DNA from: Sva-07 sp963707515
GTDB taxonomy: Bacteria; Actinomycetota; Acidimicrobiia; Acidimicrobiales; Ilumatobacteraceae
Assembly (NCBI GenBank): GCA_963707515.1
Contig: CAVPQI010000001.1
Coordinates: 930,001-994,000, forward strand
Direction of reading: 5' to 3'
Length of the DNA stretch: 64,000 nt
The notes below the pieces were generated by a model. That model saw only the letters and a program-made list of their open reading frames with translations, ran no database searches and was not told the origin of the DNA. The position numbers and the translations under genes were made by a program. The first letter of the stretch is position 1; every line of letters begins with the position of its first letter. Positions 1 to 9,423 of the stretch are shown one piece after another.

Positions 1-3000
1 TCGAGGTCGGCTTTCCCGCCCACCTCGACTACGGCGACGACGTCACGCTCACCGACGACATGGCGCTCGGCGGCGTCGAGTTCGTCGAGACGATCGACAT
101 CTCCTGCCTCGGTTGCACCCCCGCCGAGCTGCTTCGTCGCGGCACGTTCCTGGCCGGCGGCCCCACCTGGTCGCTCGGCGAGGTGCCGGCGATCGACAAC
201 GCCCGGGCGGTCTTCTTCCTCTACCGGGCGCGGGTGAACAACGACGTGCCGACGGCCGGGCAGCCGGTGAGCGGCGACGTGCTGACGAACACGGCGACGC
301 TCGCCTACACCGACCAGACGCCGCAGCTGACGATCGCCGACGACGCCGACGTGCCGATCGCCGAACCGGCGGTCACGTTGACCAAGCGGGTCGCGTCCCC
401 GCTGGAGTCGGGGCTGCGCGAGACGACCCCGGACGATCCGGTTCCCGACGTCGCCGGCCTGACTGTCACGTACGAGCTGGCGTTGACGAACGCCGGCAAC
501 CGGACGGCGTACGACGTCGACGTCACCGACCTCGTCGACTCGACGAGCGTCGCCGGCGGCGCCACCTGCACGGCCGGCACGCCGCGGGTGTCGACGACGA
601 TCGTCTCCAGCGCCCCCGGCGCCGATCTCGTCGACGGCGAGCTGGGGACCGACGACGGCTGCCTCGCCTGGAACGTGCCGACGATCCTGCCGGGCCAGAC
701 GATCACCATCGACTACCAGCTGACGATCGACGACGACTTCCCGCGGAGCGGGCTCGTCGACGGGCCGGAGATCATCAACGAGGCGACCGTCGCCACGTAC
801 TTTGCGCTCGTCGACTACGAGCGCCAGGACAACCCCGACGTGCGCACCTACGGACCGCTCGACGCCGCCGGCCACGTCGACCTGGCGGGCGGCATCCTCG
901 GCGACTTCGTCTGGCTCGACCTCAACGGCAACGGCGTCGAGGACAGCGGTGAGCCGGGGATCGCGGGCGTCGGCGTGGGCGTATCGATCGCCTCCGGGCC
1001 GATCTTCCCGCAGCCCGACCCGACCAACGGCGGCGGCCGCTGGGCGACCGGCACGGTCGACACGCCGACGCGCTGGCTGACGCCCGGCACGTACACCGTC
1101 ACCGTCGACGTCGCCGACCTGCCACCTGGCCTGACCAACACGTTCGACCCCGACGGCACGCTCGACTCGACGAACACGGCGCCGCTCGCCGAGAACGAGA
1201 TCGACCTCACCCGCGACTTCGGGTACGCCGGTTCGGCGACCGTCGGCGACACGGTGTGGATCGACGCCGACGACAACGGCGTCCAGGACGCCGGCGAGCC
1301 CGGCATCCCCGGCGTCGGGGTGACCGTCACCTGGCTCGGCCCCGATGGCGTCGTCGATGACGGTGGCGCTGACGGTGACGATGTCGTCTACTTCGACGGG
1401 GCGACGAACGCCTCCGGCAACTACCTGGTCGGGTTCCTGCCGGCAGGGCAGGTGCTCGTCGAGCTCGACGAGTCGACGTTGCCGGACCTCGGGCTCGTGC
1501 AGACCTACGACCCCGACTCGATCCTCGTCCACGACGCCCGCTCGACGCGCACGCTGACTGCCGGCCAGGTCGACCTCGACGCCGACTTCGGCTACCGCGG
1601 CACGTCGGCCGTCGGTGACCTGGTGTGGTTCGACCACGACGGCGACGGGGCCGTCGACGGCCTCGACGCCGGCATCCCCGGCATCACCGCGTCGGCGACG
1701 TGGGCGGGTTTCGACGGCGACATCCTCACGACCGCCGACAACGTCGGCTACCCCGCGGTGCTCACCGACGCCGACGGCGGCTACCTCGTCGGCGGGCTCC
1801 CTGCCGGCGACGTGCTGGTGGCCGTCAGCGGCCTGCCACCGGGGCTCGCCCAGACCTTCGACGCCGATGGCACCTTGGACGACGAGACGGTGCGGACGCT
1901 GCCGGCGGGAGGCGACGACCTCGACGCCGACTTCGGCTACACGGGCACGCTCACCGTTGGCGACCTGGTGTGGCTCGACGTCGACGGCAACGGCGCCGGT
2001 CCGCAGCCGCCCGACACCGACACCGCCGAGCCGGGCGTGCCGGGTCAGTCGATCGTCGTCCACTGGGCGGGCGCCAACGGGATCTTCGACGACGGCGACG
2101 ACGTGGTGTTCGCTCCGGCGACGACCGATGCCGACGGGCTCTGGGAGGTCGCCAACGTCCCGGCGGGCGACGTGCGGGTGACGATGGTCGGGGCGCCGGC
2201 GAATGAGCTCGACGTGACGTCGAACCTCGACGGTGACTGGGACGGCACGACGCCGGTCGCCTCGAGCGTCGAGACGACGATCACCCAGAGCCGGACCGAC
2301 GTCGACTTCGGCCTCGCCGGTCGCGGCAGCCTCGGCGACCTGGTGTGGCTCGACTTCTTCACCGACGACGTGCAGGAGGCCGACGAGCCGGGCATCCCCG
2401 GCGCCGACGTGCAGGCGACGTGGGCAGGCTTCGACGGCGATCTGGCGACGAGTGACGACAACGTCGACTTCGGCAACGAGGTCACGGACACCGACGGTCT
2501 CTACCGGTTCTCGCTGCTGCCGCCCGGCGACTTCCGGGTGACGGTCACCGGGGGCGTGCCGTTCGGACTGTCGCCGTCGTTCGACCTCGATGGTGGGGCC
2601 GACGAGACCGCCGTGCGGACGCTCGGGATCGGCGAGGACGCCACCGACGTCGACTTCGGATACGTCGGCGAGGGCGAGATCGGTGATGTCATCTGGTGGG
2701 ACACCAACGGTGATGGCGTGGAGGACCCTGACGAACCAGGGATCCCCGGCGTCGACGTCACCATCCACTGGGCCGGCTTCGACGGCGACTTCGCCACCGT
2801 GGCCGACAACGGCTCGGGCACGATCACCACCGACGGCGACGGCGGCTACCTCGCCACCGGCCTCCCGCCGGGCGACTACCGGGTCGTCGTCGAGACGGCG
2901 ACGTTGCCGGCGGGCATGAGGGTCACGTTCGATCCCGAGGGCGATCCCACCGATTCGGAGTCGACGCTCACGCTCGGGCCGATCTCGATGTCCGACCTCG

Positions 3001-4094
3001 ACCAGGACTTCGGGTACGTCGGCGACTTCACGCTCGGTGATCTGGTGTGGAGCGACATCAACCGCGACGGGGTGCGCCAGCCGAGCGAGCCGGCGACGGC
3101 CGGTGTGGGGATCGTGGTGACGTTCCTCGGCGCAGACGCCGTGGCAGGCGGCGGTGACGACGTGGTCGTGTTCGACGGAGCGACCGCGCCGGTCGCCTCG
3201 GCGCCGGTGGCGGCGCTCGTCGTCGGTGGCGATCCGCTGCCGGGTGACCCGCTGTACACGGCGATCGGGCTCGTGCCAGGCACGTACATGGTCGATCTCG
3301 ACGAGGCGACGCTGCCTGCCGGGTACACGCCGCTCGACGACCTCGACGGCGGCGATCCGACGCGGACGACGATCGTCATCACCGCAGCGTCGGTGTCGAA
3401 CGCCGACTTCTCGATCTTCGTCAACGTCGCCCCGGACGTCTCGCCCGAGACCGGCAACGCGGTCTGCGGCGGCACGTTGGTGGTCAACCCGCTCGCCGGC
3501 ACCAGCGACGTCAACGGCGATGCGTTGTCCGTGGTGCCCGGTTCGATCCTCGCCCCGGCGGGTGTGAGCACCACGCTGTTGCCGAGTGGCCAGCTGCAGA
3601 TCGTCACGTCGCCGTCGGTGCGCACGGCGTACACGGTGTCGTGGCAGGTGACCGACGGGCGCGGCGGGTTCGGCACAGTGACGCTGTCGGTGGCAGTCAA
3701 CTGCGTCGATGCTCGGGTCAGCGCCGCCTGCCCGTCGCCGCCGCCGACGCTGACATGGTCGCTGACCGGCACGTCGGGCGCAGTGCGTGGTCCGGTCACG
3801 ATCACGTGGGCCGGTCCGACGGGGAACGTCCTGGCGGTCACCACGGGCCATCCGCTCGCCGGCACGATGCCCTGGCCGAACGGCACCGGAAACGGCGGCA
3901 GCATCCAGGTGACGCTGACCACCGCCGATGGCGCCGTCGCCGGGCCGGTGAGCGTGACGACCATCTGCACGGGCGCTCTCCCGGCGACCGGCTCGGCGCC
4001 GAATCTGCTGTTCCGGTTGGCCGCCTTCGGCGTGCTCGCCGGACTGGCGCTGCTGCTGGCATCCCGCCGCCCCAGCCGCCGACGCCTCACCTGA
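1..4094 (+). CDS. SdrD/B-type repeat surface protein with LPATG anchor (5' partial)
   Basis: The reading frame is open from the first bases, so the true start lies upstream of the window. The visible N-terminal part has a DUF11-like adhesin domain, with the phrase GLTVTYELALTNAGNRTAYD. Seven consecutive SdrD/B-like (Cna-B type) repeats follow, each opening with a form of VGDLVWLDxDGNGxxDxxEPGIPGV and closing with DADFGY. A short cadherin- or Ig-like stretch precedes the C-terminus. The protein ends with LPATGS, a hydrophobic segment and an Arg-rich tail, the arrangement of a sortase substrate. It is therefore probably exported and covalently linked to the cell wall as an adhesin or stalk. Aspartate-rich repeats of this family usually bind calcium. 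No sortase gene is in the window. It converges with the HNH gene 37 bp downstream. Confidence 0.9.
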   Translation, partial: EVGFPAHLDYGDDVTLTDDMALGGVEFVETIDISCLGCTPAELLRRGTFLAGGPTWSLGEVPAIDNARAVFFLYRARVNNDVPTAGQPVSGDVLTNTATLAYTDQTPQLTIADDADVPIAEPAVTLTKRVASPLESGLRETTPDDPVPDVAGLTVTYELALTNAGNRTAYDVDVTDLVDSTSVAGGATCTAGTPRVSTTIVSSAPGADLVDGELGTDDGCLAWNVPTILPGQTITIDYQLTIDDDFPRSGLVDGPEIINEATVATYFALVDYERQDNPDVRTYGPLDAAGHVDLAGGILGDFVWLDLNGNGVEDSGEPGIAGVGVGVSIASGPIFPQPDPTNGGGRWATGTVDTPTRWLTPGTYTVTVDVADLPPGLTNTFDPDGTLDSTNTAPLAENEIDLTRDFGYAGSATVGDTVWIDADDNGVQDAGEPGIPGVGVTVTWLGPDGVVDDGGADGDDVVYFDGATNASGNYLVGFLPAGQVLVELDESTLPDLGLVQTYDPDSILVHDARSTRTLTAGQVDLDADFGYRGTSAVGDLVWFDHDGDGAVDGLDAGIPGITASATWAGFDGDILTTADNVGYPAVLTDADGGYLVGGLPAGDVLVAVSGLPPGLAQTFDADGTLDDETVRTLPAGGDDLDADFGYTGTLTVGDLVWLDVDGNGAGPQPPDTDTAEPGVPGQSIVVHWAGANGIFDDGDDVVFAPATTDADGLWEVANVPAGDVRVTMVGAPANELDVTSNLDGDWDGTTPVASSVETTITQSRTDVDFGLAGRGSLGDLVWLDFFTDDVQEADEPGIPGADVQATWAGFDGDLATSDDNVDFGNEVTDTDGLYRFSLLPPGDFRVTVTGGVPFGLSPSFDLDGGADETAVRTLGIGEDATDVDFGYVGEGEIGDVIWWDTNGDGVEDPDEPGIPGVDVTIHWAGFDGDFATVADNGSGTITTDGDGGYLATGLPPGDYRVVVETATLPAGMRVTFDPEGDPTDSESTLTLGPISMSDLDQDFGYVGDFTLGDLVWSDINRDGVRQPSEPATAGVGIVVTFLGADAVAGGGDDVVVFDGATAPVASAPVAALVVGGDPLPGDPLYTAIGLVPGTYMVDLDEATLPAGYTPLDDLDGGDPTRTTIVITAASVSNADFSIFVNVAPDVSPETGNAVCGGTLVVNPLAGTSDVNGDALSVVPGSILAPAGVSTTLLPSGQLQIVTSPSVRTAYTVSWQVTDGRGGFGTVTLSVAVNCVDARVSAACPSPPPTLTWSLTGTSGAVRGPVTITWAGPTGNVLAVTTGHPLAGTMPWPNGTGNGGSIQVTLTTADGAVAGPVSVTTICTGALPATGSAPNLLFRLAAFGVLAGLALLLASRRPSRRRLT

Positions 4095-4131
4095 GCAACG
4101 TCGCCGCTGCGGTTGGGCGGTCGGACGACGG

Positions 4132-5535
4132 TCAGCCGGCGTGGGGGATGTACGTGCCTTGGAACCAGGGCGGCTTGCGGAAGAAGACGTCGCGGATGAG
4201 GACGCGTTCGCCGAGCGGTGACTCGTAGCCTCCGGCTGGAGGTGGTGGCGGCGCCCCGGGGGGCTTGGGTTTGGCTCCCGTGGTTGCCAGCACGCTGCCG
4301 TCGGCACAGGAGAAGGTGAGGCCGTTCGGGTCGTCGGCGTTGCCCGAGATGCCGAGCTTGCCGCGGTGGTGCACGCGGTGGTGGTGCGGGCACAGGGCGA
4401 CGAGGTTCCAGGTGTCGGTCGGTCCGCCGTCTTCCCAGTGGACGATGTGGTGCACTTCGAGGTGGTGCGTCGCCGTGCAGCCGATCACGCGGCATCCCTG
4501 GTCGCGCAGCACGACGGTGCGCCGGGTGCGTTCCGGGATCGCGCGTTGCGTTCGGCCGACCGAGATCGGGATGCCGTCGGCGACGAACGTGGGGCTGAGG
4601 AGTCCGTCGCAGGTGATGTAGCGGCGGATGGCATCGGGCAGCGACCAGCCGCGCGAGTCGGTGGCGACGCCGTCGGTGTCGAGGTGGATGTGGGTGCGGA
4701 AACGGTCGCGGCGTTCGGGCGATGTGAGCGTGTCGAGTGATCGCTGGCCGATCTCGCGGAGCGCGTCGACCATCGTGACGTCGACGTTGCCGGCATTGAA
4801 GAGGGCGTCGCGGGCCTCGTCGAGGGCGCTCTCGAGCATCATGCCGGTGAGTGGGTCGGTCTCGACGTGCAGGCGCCACCGTCCGTCGTCGCCGGTGCCG
4901 AACCACATGCGGTCGTCGGCCGTGGCGCCGGCGGTCGGCAGCGGTGCCGTGCGGTCGAGCGGGTGCTCCTGGCCGTCGGGGGCAGGCACCTCGGCGCTGT
5001 CGCCGCTGGCAATCGGGACGGCCATCGTGCCGACGTCGTCGGGTTCGTCGCGGTTGCCGCCGTCGGCCGATTCGCCGGGTGGCGGCTCGGGGAATGGGTA
5101 GCGGGCGAGGAGTCGGCGGATCTGGGTGACGGTCAGCATGCGGCCGAGCTCGAGGATCCCGGAGTCGATGTACGCCGGGGCTCGCTTGACGATCGCCACC
5201 AGTTGGTCGATCGCCAGCTCGCCGCGCCGGAGCGCATCGACACACGCCGGCAGCTCGTCGGCTCGGTGTGCGATGGCGACGATCTCCCGGGCCCGGGTGG
5301 GCGACAGCCCGGTCTTCCACGACAGGTACTGCTCGGGCGAGTGGATGCCGTCGACCGACCAGGTGCAGTCGGCGATCATGCGCCGAGTCAGGTCGACGAG
5401 CCGACCGTGTTGGGCGTTGAGGTGACCCGTGACTTCGCTGAGCTCGTCGTCGAGCTCTGCCCGGGCGGTGCCGGCGCGACGCTCACGGTGAATCAGGAGC
5501 GACTCGTTCGACCCGGCGGCGGCAACCCCAGCCAT
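4132..5535 (-). CDS. DUF222 domain-containing HNH endonuclease
   Basis: A 467-residue protein with the usual actinobacterial layout: an alpha-helical DUF222 region over roughly the first 320 residues, with recognisable phrases such as HSPEQYLSWKTGLSP and LTVTQIRRLLARYPF, followed by an HNH nuclease domain near residues 340-390. The nuclease part shows CRVIGC, HLEVHHIVHWEDGG, and NLVALCPHHHRVHH, giving the zinc-knuckle cysteines and catalytic histidines. Family members are presumed DNA endonucleases, common in many copies in actinobacterial genomes; the biological role is not established. The C-terminus is Pro-rich. It stands alone between a convergent surface-protein gene and EPS module A, with no partner methylase visible. 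The ATG start gives a normal family length. Confidence 0.88.
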   Translation of the reverse strand: MAGVAAAGSNESLLIHRERRAGTARAELDDELSEVTGHLNAQHGRLVDLTRRMIADCTWSVDGIHSPEQYLSWKTGLSPTRAREIVAIAHRADELPACVDALRRGELAIDQLVAIVKRAPAYIDSGILELGRMLTVTQIRRLLARYPFPEPPPGESADGGNRDEPDDVGTMAVPIASGDSAEVPAPDGQEHPLDRTAPLPTAGATADDRMWFGTGDDGRWRLHVETDPLTGMMLESALDEARDALFNAGNVDVTMVDALREIGQRSLDTLTSPERRDRFRTHIHLDTDGVATDSRGWSLPDAIRRYITCDGLLSPTFVADGIPISVGRTQRAIPERTRRTVVLRDQGCRVIGCTATHHLEVHHIVHWEDGGPTDTWNLVALCPHHHRVHHRGKLGISGNADDPNGLTFSCADGSVLATTGAKPKPPGAPPPPPAGGYESPLGERVLIRDVFFRKPPWFQGTYIPHAG

Positions 5536-5609
5536 ATCGCCATTCTATCGAACACATGTTCGATGTCAAGCCGAGATCACGAGGACACGCGGCAGAGATC
5601 GAAAACGAC

Positions 5610-5637
5610 GACGGCGCCGCCCGAAGGCGGCGCCGTC
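5610..5637 (-). terminator. Rho-independent terminator with UUCG loop
   Basis: A perfect 12-bp inverted repeat (GACGGCGCCGCC / GGCGGCGCCGTC). Read on the minus strand its loop is TTCG closed by a C-G pair, the very stable UUCG tetraloop. The minus-strand sequence after the stem runs GTCGTTTTC, a short T tract. It lies 19 bp beyond the stop of the LPXTG-like gene, so it probably ends the minus-strand transcript of EPS module A. Confidence 0.8.
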
Positions 5638-5655
5638 ATTGTCGGATTGGTGAGG

Positions 5656-6249
5656 TCAGGCGGTGGCGTGCGGCTGGCGACGTCGCACGGTGGCGACGAT
5701 CAACAGGCCGGCGCCGACGACGAAGAGGGAGAGGGCGATGGTCGCGGTGGTACCCATGCCGTCACCGCCGGTCGACGGGATCACGCCGCCCGGTGTGCCG
5801 CCCGGCGTCGCCGTGGTTCCCGGCGCCGCGACCGTGGTCGTGGTGCCGACCTGTCCGGGCACGGTGATCGCCAGGCTCGCCGAGTATCCAGGGCCGGAGG
5901 CGGTGACCACGTAGTCGCCTGGGGTGGTCGGGCCGGAGGTGAACGTGGCGGTGGCGGTGCCGAGGCCCGTCTGCTGCGGAAGCAGTAGGCCGACGATGCT
6001 GCCCGTCAGCGCCGGCGAGGTCACGGGGAGGCACTCGACGGTCAGCGAGGGCGGCGTGGACTGCGCCTGGCTGATCGTGATCATCACACCGACGGGGCAG
6101 TTCTCGAACACCACCGTGAACGGGGCGCCGGGAGAAACGGTCCCACCGCCGACGACTTCGCCACCTGGCGTGTACTGGGCCTGCGCAACGACACCGAAGC
6201 CGAAGACACCCGCCGCCAGGGCCATGATTCCGAGGGCAATCTTCTTCAT
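5656..6249 (-). CDS. Secreted LPXTG-type (IPSTGG) small surface protein
   Basis: I chose the ATG at 6249 because a strong ribosome binding site (AGGAAAGGG) sits about 9 nt upstream; an earlier in-frame ATG is too close to that site. The 197-residue product starts MKKIALGIMALAAG, a signal peptide ending near AQAQ. A single Ig-like beta domain of about 100 residues follows (VSPGAPFTVVFENCPVG to YSASLAITVPG), with two cysteines that could pair. Next come a Thr/Pro/Gly linker, IPSTGGDG, a hydrophobic helix and an Arg-rich tail, so it is probably wall-anchored by a class of sortase accepting IPxTG. It is the last gene of a minus-strand run after a priming sugar transferase. The function is unknown; a role in retaining or organising the polysaccharide at the surface is inference. 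Confidence 0.82.
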   Translation of the reverse strand: MKKIALGIMALAAGVFGFGVVAQAQYTPGGEVVGGGTVSPGAPFTVVFENCPVGVMITISQAQSTPPSLTVECLPVTSPALTGSIVGLLLPQQTGLGTATATFTSGPTTPGDYVVTASGPGYSASLAITVPGQVGTTTTVAAPGTTATPGGTPGGVIPSTGGDGMGTTATIALSLFVVGAGLLIVATVRRRQPHATA

Positions 6250-6348
6250 CGTGCACATCCCTTTCCTAAGGATTTGTGTGATACTACCCGCCCCCGCCCC
6301 AGGCACGCTAGCAAATCGAGGCGCAAGCGTTTTCGCGGTTCGATCACG

Positions 6349-7092
6349 TCAATGGGCGTGACTGATCCTGAGCAGTGCGAGTGGGGTCAGGGCAGCGATC
6401 TTGACGTCGCCCCACACCGACCAGTTCTGGAGATAGATCCGGTCGAGCTCGAGGCGATCGGTCTTGCCGACGGTCGATCGACCACGCACCTGCCAGAGGC
6501 CGGTCATGCCGGGGCGCATCCCCCGATACAACGCCTGATCGAGGCCCGGACGCAACGCCAATTCGTCGGGCAGCAGCGGACGCACGCCGACAATGCTCAT
6601 CTGGCCCTTGAGGACATTGAGCAGCTGCGGCACCTCGTCGAGGCTCGTCTTACGCAGAAACCGGCCGAACCGGGTGATGCGCGGATCGTTCGGCGGAAGC
6701 TTGAAGTCGTTGGCGCGGTACGCCGCGGCCGCCTCGGCGTCGCGCAGAACCGCACCGTGCGTGCCATCTTCCATGGTGCGAAACTTGTAGACCGAGAACA
6801 GCTCTCCGCCTCGACCGACCCGAGCCTGCGTGAAGAAGACGGGTCCACGGCTCGTGGTCTTGACGAGAACGGCGATCAGCAGCCCGGGGATCAACAGGAT
6901 GGCCACGGCGGCGATGGCGAGGATGACGTCGAATGTGCGCTGCAACCGCAGTTGCCGGGCCGTCGGTGACGGCACCGCAATCGTCACACCGTGCGGCGTA
7001 TGGTCCCGCCGCTCGATGGCGTGCGAATGGCGGGCGCGAGCGCTCCGAGTGTCTGTCACCGATCGTCGAACTTGGGAATTGGGGACGGCCAT
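6349..7092 (-). CDS. Priming sugar transferase (bacterial sugar transferase family, short form)
   Basis: Transfers a sugar 1-phosphate from a nucleotide sugar to undecaprenyl phosphate, the first step of a repeat unit made on the inner membrane face. It is the short form: one membrane helix (TFDVILAIAAVAILLIPGLL) followed by the catalytic domain, without the N-terminal four-helix and CoA-binding-like region of WbaP/CpsE proteins. Family signatures visible are GPVFFTQARVGRGG, YKFRTM, KTSLDEVPQLLNVLKG, MSIVGVRPL and PGMTGLWQVRGRS. The ATG at 7092 is preceded by GGAG at 6 nt spacing; a GTG at 7170 would add 26 residues without recognisable content. It lies downstream of the DUF4012 and Wzz-Wzc genes of EPS module A. 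Confidence 0.9.
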   Translation of the reverse strand: MAVPNSQVRRSVTDTRSARARHSHAIERRDHTPHGVTIAVPSPTARQLRLQRTFDVILAIAAVAILLIPGLLIAVLVKTTSRGPVFFTQARVGRGGELFSVYKFRTMEDGTHGAVLRDAEAAAAYRANDFKLPPNDPRITRFGRFLRKTSLDEVPQLLNVLKGQMSIVGVRPLLPDELALRPGLDQALYRGMRPGMTGLWQVRGRSTVGKTDRLELDRIYLQNWSVWGDVKIAALTPLALLRISHAH

Positions 7093-7215
7093 CGCGTCGA
7101 CTCCACTCGGATTTGGATAACGGACACACAGCAGTTCTGTAGATCGCCCGGCCCCATTGTGTGATGGCACCGTAGCAGTGGTCCGTATCGACTCGTCGTG
7201 TTGGAGGATTAACGC

Positions 7216-9423
7216 TCAGTTTCCGAGTTCTCGCTTCGCCAGCGGTTGCGTCCAGACGACGGGCGAATTCACTCCGTCACGATCAGCCCCAATTGGGTAC
7301 TCCACTCGGTACGTCACCGACTCTCCTGGGCCAATGATGTCGTCGAAGCTGGTCGCCCACCAGCCGGCCTCGGTCAGTGGCGGCGGCACCTGCAGCGGCT
7401 CACCATTGCGGGTAGCGACCGGTACGGCGTTGGGACCGTAGAAGCTGACCCACAGGCGCGAGGTCCCGTCGGGCAGGCCGAACGAGTTGCCGATCACATA
7501 CCTCGGCAGACCGCTCGAGGGCGCGGTGTTGGTGAGGACGACGTCGGCAACGAGCGTCCGCTGCCCGTCGGCATCGGTCTCGACAGCGACGTCGACGTCG
7601 CGCTCGAGGAAGTAGTCGATCTTGCTGTGGCCGGCATTGGCAACGGTGACGGCGAACCCGCCGTCGTCGCCCATCACCGGCAACGCACCGGCGAGCCCGA
7701 TGCGTTCGAACAGTTCCTGTTCGCCTTCGTCGTCGGTCCACACGAGCAGCCGTTGTTCGTCGATCAGCGGGCCGAGGTCGCGGGCCAACCCGCTCGGTTC
7801 GGGCAGCTGGCCGGCGAGCAACGCGCCGATCACCTGCTGGCCGAGCGTGTCGATCGCCTCGATGCGCTCCTCGTTCGATGTGTCGTCGAGCAGTGCGTAC
7901 TGTCCGGCGAGGAGGAACTCGGCAGCGGTCTCGGGCGCGACGCTGACCCCGAGATCGGTGAGCTCGATCGGGCCGGTGTACTTCATCAACGCCTGGACGA
8001 TGTGGGGGTCCATGGCGATCACACCGTCGATCTCGCTGCCACCGCTCTGGGGAAACATGGCATGGGCGATCTCGGCGACGTACGGGAAGTGGGCCGGCAA
8101 GGTGATGCTCGACCACGCCCGCGGATGGAAGACGCCCTCACCGTCGCTGAATCCGAACCGGCTGTAGCGGTCGAGGACCTCGGCGGGGCATCCGGTGCAG
8201 GACGCGCCCTCCCCCACCGCCGCCTCGAGGTCGCTGCGGCGGCCGAACTCGTCGACGGCGACCTGACCGTCGTCGATCGTCACGGTTGCGTAGTTGCCCA
8301 TGAAGCCGGCCAGCCCGCGGGCCTCGACCGGCGAGGTGAACATCACCAGGTAGCGGCGAGGTTCGTCACCGCCGAGCAATCCCGGCGCCAAGCGCACCGC
8401 GTCGATGGCATTGACCAATGCCGGTTCGTTGGCGTCGAGCCGTTCGTGGAGCTCGGCGAGCTCGTCCTGCAGCGCGCCGAGCAGCCACGGCGACTCGACG
8501 TCGTCGGCGACGGCGCGCAGGTCGAGCAGCGCCTGCTGCACGTCGAGGAGTGGCGCTTCGACGGCTGAGACGGCGGCGAGGTCGATGCGCCCGCCGACGA
8601 CTCGCAGCGTCGCCGGGTCGATGGAGCGCAGCGCGTCGGCGGCGTCGCGCGTGGCGGCGGCAGCAGCGGCAGCGAGCTCGTTGCCGGCGTCGACGTTGAT
8701 CGCCACCGCTGGAATGATGCGGCTCGGCACGGCGAGGGCGCCGCCGAGTTGGTCGCCGGCGCGGGCGAAGGCGTTCGACGACTCGGCGAACAGGTCGGCG
8801 GCACCGGCGTAGTCGCCCTGATTGAGACTGGTGATCGCCTGCCGGGCCTTGCTGGAGCCGGCGCTGAGGTCCGGACGTGCCGACAGACCCGCTGCGGCAA
8901 GGGCCGCCATGGCGATCACCATCAGTACCCCGGCGGCTCCAAGAGCGAGGTAGCCGTACCTGCGGATCTTGCGCGGGCGTCGCCGCAACCCGACGAGCAC
9001 CAGGGCGGCGCACGTGACGACGGCGATGACCGCCGAGAGCCCGAGGAACACCTCGGCGTCGGAGCGGATGAGGACGTTGGCGGCGATGCCGCCGATGACG
9101 GCTCGCAACTCGCTCTGGTCGCGTCGTCGCAACCCGACGATCAGCCCGGCGGCGAAGCCGGCAGCACCGATCAGGGCGACGATCGGATCGAGGGCGATCG
9201 CTGCACCGATGCCGGCCGCGGCTGCCGATGCCCACCATGGCGCCGAAGCGGCCGCCCAGGTGACGAATCCAACGGACACGACGACGAGCACGGCATCGAC
9301 CCCGGTGGAACCGGTCGGCGAGGCACCTGCGAACGTTGCGAGGATTCCTGATGCGAGCGCGATGGCAAGTGCCCAGCGCTCGTCGACCCGATTACGCCGG
9401 ACGAACCGACGCTGGTCGGTCAT
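7216..9423 (-). CDS. DUF4012 membrane protein
   Basis: A 735-residue protein. The first 180 residues carry about five hydrophobic helices (near 17-32, 42-60, 63-97, 123-145, 155-180). The rest is a large, probably extracytoplasmic DUF4012 region, recognisable from GLLGGDEPRRYLVMFTSPVEARGLAGFMGNY, SGGSEIDGVIAMDP and the segment around YTGPIELTDLG. DUF4012 proteins recur in actinobacterial exopolysaccharide loci, but their activity is not established. The ATG overlaps the stop of the upstream kinase gene as ATGA, so the two are probably translationally coupled. A paralogue lies at 30447-32808. Co-location with Wzz-Wzc and a priming transferase suggests a role in export or surface attachment of the polymer. 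Confidence 0.88.
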   Translation of the reverse strand: MTDQRRFVRRNRVDERWALAIALASGILATFAGASPTGSTGVDAVLVVVSVGFVTWAAASAPWWASAAAAGIGAAIALDPIVALIGAAGFAAGLIVGLRRRDQSELRAVIGGIAANVLIRSDAEVFLGLSAVIAVVTCAALVLVGLRRRPRKIRRYGYLALGAAGVLMVIAMAALAAAGLSARPDLSAGSSKARQAITSLNQGDYAGAADLFAESSNAFARAGDQLGGALAVPSRIIPAVAINVDAGNELAAAAAAATRDAADALRSIDPATLRVVGGRIDLAAVSAVEAPLLDVQQALLDLRAVADDVESPWLLGALQDELAELHERLDANEPALVNAIDAVRLAPGLLGGDEPRRYLVMFTSPVEARGLAGFMGNYATVTIDDGQVAVDEFGRRSDLEAAVGEGASCTGCPAEVLDRYSRFGFSDGEGVFHPRAWSSITLPAHFPYVAEIAHAMFPQSGGSEIDGVIAMDPHIVQALMKYTGPIELTDLGVSVAPETAAEFLLAGQYALLDDTSNEERIEAIDTLGQQVIGALLAGQLPEPSGLARDLGPLIDEQRLLVWTDDEGEQELFERIGLAGALPVMGDDGGFAVTVANAGHSKIDYFLERDVDVAVETDADGQRTLVADVVLTNTAPSSGLPRYVIGNSFGLPDGTSRLWVSFYGPNAVPVATRNGEPLQVPPPLTEAGWWATSFDDIIGPGESVTYRVEYPIGADRDGVNSPVVWTQPLAKRELGN

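Noticed and set aside
2876..5320. 814-codon minus-strand frame across the surface protein and HNH genes
   Set aside because: It overlaps both real genes in other frames and consists largely of Arg/Pro/Ser runs; no domain was seen.
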